DNA of 64,000 nucleotides from Montifringilla adamsi. Lineage: Eukaryota > Chordata > Aves > Passeriformes > Passeridae. Below are positions 1-10,600 of the stretch, one piece after another. The stretch lies in the NCBI GenBank assembly GCA_017590115.1, contig JAGGNK010003335.1:12369808-12433807 (forward strand), read 5' to 3'. The stretch's first letter is position 1. Each line of letters opens with the position of its first letter. The position numbers and the translations under genes were made by a program. The notes below the pieces were generated by a model, which was given only the letters and a program-made list of their open reading frames with translations, did no database searches and was not told the DNA's origin.

Positions 1-523
1 ACCAGCTGAGCCCTGGGCTGAGACCTCGAAGGTACAAACATGTCACAAGCTTCCTGGCGAGTCACCCCACCCTCCGTGGGTGTGCTGGAGAGGCATGAGC
101 TGAGCATGGCAGTCTCTCTGTGGTTGCAGCACACCAGTGGGGTGACAGTGGGTTGGGGACCTTGGCGAGGCTCCTCAGGAGCAAATGCTGGGAGAAATGG
201 TTGCTCCATCACCAGCCACAGACAGGGCAGAGGGAGTGCTTGGGCAAGACTGCAGGGGCACCAGGAAGCCAGGTGCCTTCAGTGGGGCTGCCAAGGTGTG
301 CAGGCTGGGAGGAGGCAAGTCCTCAGTGCCCCGCTGAGGTGCCAGCCCGCAGCCGCTCCAGGACAGCGTTTCAGTGGGGAAAAGCTGCGCCTGCGGGGCA
401 GCGAGGCCCGGGCAGCGGGCGCTCCCTGCCTGGGTGTGCAGAGCGGCTGCTCCGGGGCCCAGCCCGGCGGGGGGAGCGCGGCGCCAGCACGGCCGGGGGC
501 TCCCGCACTGCCGGGACGTGGGG

Positions 524-558
524 NNNNNNNNNNNNNNNNNNNNNNNNNNNNNNNNNNN
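524..558. other. assembly gap (35 N)
   Basis: A run of Ns inside the GC-rich promoter region. Nearby promoter sequence may be missing, and open frames crossing it are meaningless. Confidence 1.
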
Positions 559-659
559 GACCCGCTCCACCCGCCCCGCTGACCGCCCGCGGGCACCGGG
601 GCCGGGAGCGGTGCCGAGCGGTGCACGGGGACCGGCGCCGCCCGGGTGCCCCGCCGGGG

Positions 660-748
660 CGCAGGGCCTTGCCGACTCCATTTTGTTGGCGCCCGCTCCG
701 CCGCCGTTCGTAGGCCCGCGGCCTGCCCGGCGCCCGCGGCACCCGCAG
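660..748 (+). other. NSD1: probable 3' part of untranslated NSD1 exon 1
   Basis: CCGCAG at 743-748 is followed by gtgagc, a strong donor. A matching acceptor (tgcccgcag) ends at 954, leaving a 206-base intron before the exon with the start codon. Human NSD1 also has a noncoding first exon. The 5' limit is unknown, so the start given is nominal. Confidence 0.55.
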
Positions 749-954
749 GTGAGCGGCGGCCCTGCGGTAGCGCTCAGCACGGCGAGCGACCCCAGCGCCG
801 GCCGTGCCGAGCCGAGCCGGGGTGACCGGGCCGCGGCCTGGGGCCTGTAATCCGGCGGTGGCGGAGCGGGGCCGGCGGAGCCCAGCGCGGCCCCCGGGTG
901 CGGCTGCCATTTTGCGGTGCAGGCTGGGCTGACCCCATTGTGCTGTGCCCGCAG

Positions 955-1607
955 GTGGATGCCCGGCGCCCGGCATGGAGCAGGCCTGCGAAGTGAGCCG
1001 CCGCAGCTGCCTCGTCCCCTTCGGCACCTCGCTGTCGGCCGCCGAGCCCAAGGGCGGCCCCTTCGGCGAGGCCCGCGGCCCCGAGCCGCCCGCCATGCAG
1101 CTGGCGGCCGCCAAGCCCGGTTACGGCCAGGACCCGTCGTCCTGCTACATCCCGCTGCGCCGGCTGCAAGACTTGGCTTCCATGATCAACGCCGAGTACC
1201 TCGGCGGTGCCGCCGACGGCGCTGAGGCCCTGCCCGACCCTGGTTCGCCGGGCCCCCGCCTGCCTGCGGCGCAGGACCCTGCGGCCGAGGTGCCCCGCGG
1301 GGCCCGGGCCTTCCCCCTGCTCCTGCGGGACGGAGGAGAGGAGGCACTGGAGGAGGAGGAGGAGGGCGCCGAGACTCCAGAGGAGGAGGAGGAGGAGGAG
1401 GACGACGACGACGACGACTACGACGACGACGACTACGAGGAAGAGGAGGAGGACGACGACGACGAGGAGGCGGCGACAGAGCCCGGCCCGCGGAGCCGCG
1501 GCCGCTCAGCTCCGCAGCGGGGCCCCGACAGCCGCCTGCAACCGGCCGAGTCCGTGCCGGACGGCGGCCCCGGGGAGCAGCCGGAGTCCTCGGCGGCCCT
1601 GCAACTC
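955..1607 (+). CDS. NSD1: NSD1 exon with start codon (5' UTR 955-974, coding 975-1607)
   Basis: Encodes residues 1-211 and ends in phase 0 before gtaagc. The first residues ([10 protein letters not shown]) and the block [15 protein letters not shown] match the conserved NSD1 N-terminus. Residues about 121-172 are an almost unbroken Glu/Asp run. In human NSD1 about 320 residues precede PWWP1, against 211-220 here, so this region is shorter or an exon is unrecognised. An ATG at 945 lies upstream of the acceptor and is not used in the spliced message. Confidence 0.88.
959..1225 (+). promoter_or_regulatory. upstream ATG frame overlapping the NSD1 start
   Basis: ATG at 959 lies 4 bases into the second exon, 16 bases before the NSD1 start and in another frame. 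It reads 88 codons to a stop ending at 1225. Its context is weak (T at -3, C at +4), while the NSD1 start has G at both, so leaky scanning to 975 is likely. I infer a translational control role, not a protein product. Confidence 0.45.
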
Positions 1608-4600
1608 GTAAGCACCGTCGGGGCGCGGGCGGGGGGGCCGTGGCCGCTGCCATCTTGCGGTGCGGCAGGGCCGGGCCGGGCCGGCCGCGCTGCCTCCCTC
1701 GCCCCGGCACCCCGGAGGATGGGAGCCATCTTACCGAGCGAGGGGACCGTGCCGGGGCCAGCGCGGGCTGTCACCGCGCTCACCGCGCACCTGTGTCCCG
1801 GCGCGGCCGCCCGCGCTCCCCCCACCGCTTTTTCTCCCGTCAGGAATAAGAGGCATCATCCTTCTGCCCAGCGACTCGCTGCGGAGTTCGGTGGAGTTTT
1901 TTCCGCGTTCGAAGGGGGTTTTTTTGAGCGCAGTGCAGATGAGCAGAGCAGGAGGGAGCGTTCCCATCTCCTGCCGCTCCGGCTGAACGCTGTCAGAGGC
2001 TCTTTGTCTGGCCAGGCCTGAGGTTCCCGAGCTGTGAGACCTTGGCGGTGGCCGGGGAGAGGCCGTGTCATGGCCTGACAGACCTCACGGCCAGCAAACC
2101 TTGCCCCTTATTCAGGCGGACGTTTTGTTTTGTTTTGTTTTAATTTCTCTCTATACTGACAAATTCCTTTAATTATAATATAATTAATAAGAAACACAAC
2201 TGATGGAACTGTAGTAGGAGTTCTGAAAGGATAGATGCATTTAGTAGTTTTTTGTTGAGTAATTTCCTTTTGAATCCAAGTATAAGAGATGTTTCTCAGT
2301 GTAACCTTTTATTTGCAGCCGTATATGTATATTTCCTGCAGTTTTCCGTTGTTTTGGGTTTTTCTTGTATATTTCTTCAATATGTTTTTCCACCTCAGGG
2401 TTCCCTGCTGGAGGATACTCTGGACTTAAAGTATTGATGCAGGGTTTGAAGATTAGCTCCTTTGATAGGACTAATACCGAAACCATCTTGCTCTCTAATT
2501 TCAGTAGAGCCGCTGAGACCGGACAGATCGTGCTGGTGCGTGCAGTGCTTGGGAGGCAGGACTGTGTTCCTTTGGGAACACTCAGTGTTCCTGCTGCGTG
2601 CTCTGGGAGGTGGGGAGCCCTTGTCACAGAGTGCCCGTGCAAGGGGCGGTTTCAGGAAGATGCTGACAGCAGCTTAATTTGTTTGTGGAACAGTTTATAC
2701 TCTTCAGCGTTCGTTGGGAGGAATCCCTCGGTCTCTGGTGGTGAGAGGCTGCTGTGGGTCTGAGGTTTGTGCATCTCTTCAGCTTTGTTTTGCAGAGGAA
2801 AGCGGGGATCTCTCGCAGACATGTGCTCGGTGATGCAGTTGTGGGAGGGTCTCACTTTGTAAACAGAAGCTCGCAGAGGTACTTTCACAACAGTTGCCTT
2901 TACAACGTGCTCTACAGAACTGCAGCTGGTAGAGTGACAAAACCGTCCTAGTGACGGGAGCCTGTTATTTGAATATGCAACGAGGGTTGACTTGTCAGTG
3001 AAACTGCCTTACCTGTGTGCTGTAGTTAGCCTTGCTGGGTTGTTCCGGTGACTTGAAAGCACAGCTGCATTCAAAAAAAAAAAAAAAGCAAAGAAGAAAA
3101 GCATTTTTTAGGCAGCCTGGGGTCCTGCTTTTCCTAAGTCTTTCATTCTTTCTTCAGTAAGTAAATGCATGTTGCTGAGTGGTCCTTCATTTAGCTCCAC
3201 TGCTTGTGGAATGGGAAAAGACAGGGCCAAGTGCCAAGTTACCTCTGAAGCAATTCAAATCTTTTAATGGTTGAACATTACATAGTAGCTAGAAATATCC
3301 AGGTTTGCTCTTCAGGTCATGTATTCATTTAGGCATTTAATGCCAGTCTCATCTGTGTTTAGTAACTGGAATCAATTTTTTTTTTTTTTTTTTGAGAACT
3401 TGCTAAAACTTAAAACAAAAACCCACCCCCAAAAAAAAGCATCATGAATCCCTGGGAGTTCTGCACAGCTGTTTGTCGTAGCTGGGCTACTCTTAACAGC
3501 TATCAGCTTTATGCTGCTTGTTGATGGGGCTCCTCCACCTTACAGCATGACTGTCTCAGAGCTTTTATTTTCGAAGCTCTTGGCTCTGAGTGTGCCACTG
3601 CTGCTCAAACTTCCTGTTTTGCCAAGAGGGAAGTGTGTGTGTGTATCTCCGGTGTCTGTGTCTGCCCCTTGTAAGAATAGATGCTTGCTTTGAAAAGGCA
3701 AATTTCTCAAATGTCAAGAGTGCTTGGAGCAGAAGGGCCAGAATTTGGTTTAGTCTTAAGTGAGATGCAAAGTCCAGCATTTAAGTAATGCCTCTAGGCA
3801 GGAGGGGTGGTGGCAGGTATTGTTTTGCATGGGGATTTGTTAATAGCCCTGGCACCCGCTGCTCTCAGACATTTCCCCAAACAGGGGAGGTTGCTCAGGT
3901 ACCATTCAGTTGTAAAGAGAGATGTGCATATTCGAACTGAAACTATTTTAAGTGCCACCTTAATCTTCCCTTAAGGATGTCTGAAGTTTCCAGTAGCTCC
4001 TGACAGATTTTGTGTTGAGAAGGAAATTATAGCATCAGTTCTTGGGTCTTGTTCTCCAGAGGTGGTGATACAGTAGCTGCTGGCTTGCTGCCTTGTGCAC
4101 GTGTTGGGCTATGGCCATTTAAATTTAAATGGGTGGTTGTTCTTGGATATCTCTGTTATTTACCATCCCGATGTGAGTTTGTCTGTAGTGCTCTCCTGGC
4201 ATTTCCAAGTTGCAGAGGCCCTGGGCAGCATTATGTGAGTCCAGACTCCAGTGCTGGGGAGGGTGGGTACAGCGACTGAAGGTCTGAGTGCCATAGATAT
4301 TGCTTGAATCTAGATGCTGAGGAATTGGAGCAAGGTGGAGTTGTTTCTTGCAGAACTGTCGTGCAAAATTTGCTCTTCTCATGTAACTTTTGATGCCTTA
4401 ATACTTCAGTTTGTTGGTTTTTAGTTACCATGCATGAAGTATGTTTGAAAAATTTGATTTGCAGAGTTGAGTGTTTGAGGAAGCAGAGAGTTCTTGGATT
4501 CAGGTACATCTGGGCCACTCCTGCTGTGTATACATTTTGCATTCTCAAGCTGTTTTCTCCATGGGACACTGATGGTTTCAGACTTCAGGATGTGCAGAGG

Positions 4601-7600
4601 CTTGCATGAGGCTCAATGTTGCTTTTCATTATTACTTCCTTATTGTCCATTCCCACGATGCAGGAGTGTGATGTTCAGGTAATGACAGTGAGGAAGTGAA
4701 GTATGGGGAAATTTAGAGCCAGATGTTTTATCCCTAAGAATGGCTGCTTCCAGAGGCTGGGTGTGAGGAATGAGTGCGGCATGTGTGTAAGGCTCCTGGA
4801 AGGTTTTTGCCTTACCAGAATCACGCTGTTTGTGCTGTGTTAGAAGTATTGAAGGCCAGCAGAGTCCTCTCTAGAATTAATCCATTATGACCTTGAGTTG
4901 TGTTCTGATCTGCAGCTGTGGGAGGGTACTTTCATTATAAAGTGTTGGTGTTGCCTGTGTGAGAGTTACTCCTGTGCTTGATCTATTAACTGACGTGTCT
5001 GGTGCCATTTCTCTCTCTGCTAAAAATAAAATGAAGGAACTAAAGCCACGTGATCCTCACTACTCCTGTAAACATTTCTGAAAGAATCTCCTACTCCGGA
5101 CTGTTGATCCGAGGTCTAACTAGCTATTGATAAAATCATATTCCTGAGATATAGTAGATATGGCAGTGGTTTGTTTTAGCAGGGAGCACAAATTTCCTTG
5201 GTCAGTTGACATCTTCCTGGTGAGGAGATGAATTCTGTTTGCCTGTCAGTGATTCCTGCAAGCATCATCTTCTGCTCTGTGCATCTGGAGAGAACAGGGT
5301 CTTTGTGTGCTACTGTCCCCGTGCCTCTGATCTGGCACACATCCCCTTTTGCCATTAGAATTTACACTGTTTGGAAGATGGTATTATTTCACAGAAAAGA
5401 GCCTGTAGCTGGATCTTGCCTTGCTGCGCAGCCTGATGGCACCCACTAGGCCTTGTACTGAAGGGCATTCCTGTTTCAAATAGCTCTAAACTTACCTATA
5501 AAGGACTTCAGCCATGGTGAGTGCCCAGAAGAATGGGAATTTCCACTGTCAGGGTCCTGTCCTTGCCTGTGTTATTGCTTGACCATAAATTTTTAAGGTC
5601 CTTAATGACTTCATGCTTTCACGGTGTGATGATGCTGCATTGCCTCTTGGTCATGGTGGAGGTGTGAGTGGGGGGGTGTTAGGAGCTGTCATAGCAGGAC
5701 CTGCAGTGTGTGAGGGTGTGAGAGCAGCTCTTTCTGAGGGTTTTGAACAGTCTGTAGGATCCAGAGCTCTCCTGCACAGCAGGTTGGATCCTGGAAGTGT
5801 TTTATCATAGCATTTGGCTGAGATTGCCCTTCCTCTCCTTGTTTCATTGTATTTGTTTTCTGATGGCTGATTAGGTGTGAAATATCTGTTTGCGTACATT
5901 GTGTTACAGGAAATGACTTGGTTTCTCTAGAAAATACCTGGTGTGCCGTGTGAAATTTGAATGACTGATGCCTTTGCGGTTCATGTTCTGAAGCTGAACC
6001 TGTCTGTTTGCAAATAGCAAAACCAGAGGTATTTTCTTTCAGATTGGACAGTTTAGAAAGTGGTGTTTTACTGCATGTAATGACAGAAACCTCTGTGTAA
6101 TTTCTGCTTTCCAAATTTAAAACTTATTTTTAAAATTGAGCAGGAGAGAAGTTGTTCAAAGAATGTCCTGGTTAATATACTGTTTGAAGTTGTAAGTCTG
6201 GCAATAGGAGCAATTAAATTGGCTTTTGCAGGTGTTTTTTTGGGCTGGATGCTGCCTCTCAGACCCTGCTAAATGACTATACGTGATGGTGATTTCTTTT
6301 GGAAGAGTATATCTCCCACAACTTGAACCTTTTCTTCCTAATGAATCTTAGGTTGTTGAGGGTAGTGATTGACGTTTAACTGTTACAACTCCTTCTCAAG
6401 CCTTGGTAAAATTAAAATCAGTGATAGTGGCTCAGTTTGACACTATAGCAGTAACCTTTGACTTCAGAGCAGCATATTCTGCATGAAGTCATGGATTTGT
6501 TCATTGCCTCTTGCCATGTAGAAGCTTCTTGTTGTACCTTATTAAACCCTTGTTCCCAGAAGTGGGGTTAAAATGTGTGATGTGCAACAATTATTGTGTT
6601 TTTTAAAAAATTTCCCTAAGTTAACTGAACAAATCTGTAGCTCACTCAAGAGGTGAACTCTAAATATGGTCAACGAGCTACTTGAGCCCCAAGAAAAAAG
6701 CAGTGTTCTCTAATATATAATTGAGATGATTTTTAAAATATATTTGTAACTCAGAAATTGGTGTTATGGATGATGGTCAATTTTCAGTACAGTTGCTTGG
6801 AATATACTTCTGCTTTTCTTGCCTGTGACTGACAGCTTATTTTGATTGCTTTTCAATTATTTGCTCTGGCATTTAGAAAGGCAAAGAGAATAGAAACATC
6901 GGAAAGAGAAATCAGGCAGGCAGTTGTTCTAGGACTTAAAAAACTCAACAGTTTAGGTGAATGCTGCTTTAAATACCAAAAAACTATGACCTATGTTTTG
7001 TTCTGTCTGCACAGAGTCATCTGGTGAAGAATGGTAGCACGAGGGAGTTTGTCATGGCTGCAGAACTGTGGTTCCATGCTGAGGAAAACTGTGAGGTGGG
7101 AAGGTTGGAGCCCCGCTGGCTCAGTCCTGGGTAGGAGCACAGGCATTGCTTTGGCTGATCTGAGTGCTCCTGACCCCAGTGCCAAGGAGAGGGGAAGATG
7201 CTGCCATGTGTTGGAGCAGGTGCCAGCTGAAGTGCTCTGTTCTTGTTATATTAGAAATCTGGTTCCAGTGTGGCTGCTCACAGTAGCTCTGCAGCAGTGA
7301 TTAAATGTGTGACAGAGATAAAGATGGCCTGGGTGTGCATCCATCTCTTTTGTGTCCAAAAGCATTGATGAAGCCCAGAGGAATTTCAGCAGTGTGTCTT
7401 TCCTCTACTGAAGGATGGTAAAGCACTTGTTAAAATTGACATGCTGACTCTTTGTGGTTATCATTAAGATTTATCTCACATGGTTCTTTGGAAAAATGGC
7501 AAAGAGAAGTTGGGAGAAAAGTCACCTTGTGTATCACTTCTTTTCCTCTCAAGGACAGGCTGGTCCTGGCTGGGTGCCTTCACTGCTGTCTCTAGCACAA

Positions 7601-10600
7601 CAAGAGCAGAAGGGTTGTGCTAAGTTGTCCCAACTCACTGCCTGCACTGGTTGTAGGCTTGGCAGTGGTGGAGCTGCACAATCCACAGGTGAATGGCTTT
7701 TCCAGCAGCATTCCCTGCTGTCTCTGGGGGGCTGAGATGCTGCTGGGGTTCTGGGTGAAGAGCAAGGCTGCAGGTGGAAGGGGCACCACATGAGTGGCAT
7801 CAGGGAGGGGAGGGTTTTGGGAGCACTGTTGGTGCCTGAATCACAGGGAAAGGGCAGCACTTCTCTAGTTCTGGAGGCTTCCCCTGTGTTTTCCTATCCT
7901 CTTCCTCATGGAGTAGGCCACTGGGGTAGGAAGGGTTGGCAAGAAAAGCTTTGAGTGAGTTCTTGATAGGGAACTTCTGCTGTTGGTTACATGCAGTAGT
8001 TGGGACAGCTGTGGATGCTGTGCTGGAGATAGCACATCCCACTGCTGGGCTCTTCAGGAAAAAAACAACTTTACAGTAAAACAATTATACAATAAAATAG
8101 CAGAGTAATTTGTTTTAACCTTCAGACACTCATCAGAAATAATGCACTGGGGACTCCTTTTGTGTTTTCAGGCATTGACTTTTGCATGTGAGACACCAGA
8201 AGTGTTGAGTTGGGTGGAGCAATTCAAGTGTTGCATCCAAGCCAGAGGATGGAATGCCTTTTGGTGTGGTATTCTTTAGGAAAAAGTGAACAGTGAATTT
8301 CCTGCACAGTAGTATCTCAGCACACTGGAAACTGCCAGTTTCTTTTCCAGCTCCTGTATTGCCTGCAGTGCTGAGTGTGCAGGGAGGCTCTCACCCTCAG
8401 CCCTGCTTGAGGCTTCAATGTTCCACTTGTTTTGGAGGAGTGTGTTCATGACTTTTCCCTCCCATTGTTGGTGGAAAGATAGAAACCTGCTGTTGCCTCA
8501 TAAGAAGGGTAAGGAGCAGAGTGGTTATCACCCTTTTAATAGTTCCTCCTCTTGCCCTGATGTTGGTTTGTTGTTTGGTTTTCCCCAAGCACCTGTTCAG
8601 ACTTCCTACTGTTCCTGCTGTTCTGGCTAATGTGGTGACTGCCAGCAGATTTCTAAATACCAGCAGTAAAACAAGTCAGGTTCCTCTTGATTCTAGTTGG
8701 CAGTGCTCTCACAGTATGTTCACATTGTTTAGGAAGCTGAATTCATCACAGAAAGGTTTGGAAGCCTCTTGGAAGCATAAGTTTGTAGTACCTGGTGCCG
8801 GAAGCATGAACCTTCCTCAGGTCATGGCTTTGAGTGTGGATATAAGAAGAAATAAAGAAAGAAAGAAATAAGAGAAATAAGAAATAAATAAGCATAAGAT
8901 AAATTTATTGCCCTCATAGTGTTCAAAAATTCTGATTTAAATTTTAGTAGGAACTCAGAAAAAGCAGTTGAAGTTTTAAGTGCAAATTCAAACTTAATTT
9001 TATATGAATAGGAATTTTGTTTCTTTTAGAAAAATGGTAATTTTGTGGTAGGGGGACTTACATGCTGAATGCCTCCTCATTTTCAGGAGGTTATGGTTTT
9101 GTGTAAGAGGCATCTTTTTATTTGGACTAGCAAAGTGGGATTATCCCTTCCATTCCTGTGGGTAAATAAAAACTTCTGCAGAAAATACGATTTGTAAGCC
9201 CCCCCTGCCTTAAATGTTTGTTGCTTTTAAAGAATTCCATGGACTGAAACACAAACGACATCAACAACCAAACCAAAACAAGCAAAAAGCCAGTTAATTT
9301 TATTTATATCAACCCAAACTCACACTTTATAGCTGTTGAGGTTCTAGTATGGTATTCACTCTTTGCACTGTACATGTTGTTCTCTAGTTCTGCTTCACTC
9401 TGGTTACAGCTTAAGCTGTAATGAATAGAACATACATATATAAATTAGAATAGCCAAGTTTCATTTTGCACAGTTTGAATGTGTTTTTCATTTCATGGAT
9501 TTAGAAACTTCATCTCTGAAAAATGAACGCTGTGTTTATCTGAGGTCTTGTTTGTGAGCAATTCGGTAATACATAGAGGAGCACAAAAGTAAGGCTGAAA
9601 AGGGGACAAATCTGATGACCTGATTTCAGTTTGTGGTTTTTTTGCTTGTTCTGTGACATAAGAAGATATTTGTGGGTAATTGTTCTTTGTGAGAATTTGC
9701 AAAGTTTTGGTAATGCCAGCAGTTTCTCGCTTGCTGAAACAATTAGTACTGATTAAAAGAGAATGTGGTTTATCGTTTAAAATGTGTGCAGATAAGCAAG
9801 TGTGAGAGTCTGTCCTCTGCTTGAGGCTCCTGGAAGTGAAGTCTTCGTGTGTTAGTGGATTTCTCTCCACTGGGGATCTGGGTGAGATCACACCCCTTCT
9901 CTCCCACTTCCTCCTCCTGCCTCCCTCAAACCTTGCTTTTTTTTGGTGCATTTCTGGTAGCTGGGATGCTGAAGTGCCAAAGCTTTCCCTTCCACTGCTC
10001 TTCCATCCCATCCCTAAGGAAAACTGCCTCCACTGAGTGAAACAGGGATGCTGTTACCCAGTTATCTTGGAGAGTGAAACTTTGTGTTCTCTCGTCAGTA
10101 CATTTGTCATTTAATATCTGTATGTGGATAACTCCTGAACTTGATAGAAATGCTTCAGGATGTAGGAATTACTCAAAGCAGTCCAATCTGCTCTCTATAT
10201 TTTAACCTTTCAGGGTGGTTCATATGTACATATGAACCCTGAAAAACTTCAGTACCCTGGAAGATGGTAGTAAAAACTAGCCAAAGACAACAAATACCTG
10301 CAAACATGTTGATAACAGAAGTTTGGTCTCTGTCATAATCTCTGCTGTATTTTTTGCTAGTGAATATTTGATTACTGAGTATTTAACACTTCTGGATGAT
10401 AATGATCCCAGATAAGTGGTAGTGTACTTCTCAGACATGAATGCAGGTCAGACATCTGTTTGCTTTTTGCTGCAGTGCTGAAGAAGACTGGAGCAGTTGG
10501 GATGAAGAGCATGTCCCCAGGTCCCCAGCAGCACAGGCTGCCCATAGGCTTCCACCAGGCTTCTCCAGCTGCTCTGTTTGGTTTGAAGCTTGCCATGAAG

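Larger units (their letters stand above)
1..1850. promoter_or_regulatory. CpG island covering the NSD1 promoter and first exons
   Basis: Very GC-rich DNA dense in CpG, interrupted by a gap of Ns, spans the presumed NSD1 transcription start and first coding exon. No TATA box is evident, as is usual for housekeeping vertebrate promoters. I see no supported gene in bases 1-520; the open frames there are GC-driven. The exact start site cannot be read from sequence. Confidence 0.7.

Noticed and set aside
1..520. Possible end of an upstream gene (FGFR4 precedes NSD1 in mammals)
   Set aside because: No kinase-related coding sequence, splice site or poly(A) signal could be recognised here.
1186..1710. 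Long minus-strand frame opposite the NSD1 first exon
   Set aside because: Composition shadow of the GAG/GAC repeats and GC-rich sequence, giving arginine and proline runs with no domain.
945..2021. 358-codon open frame starting at ATG 945
   Set aside because: It contains the NSD1 first coding exon, but ATG 945 lies in the intron before the acceptor at 954. Beyond 1607 it runs through a good donor into intron.
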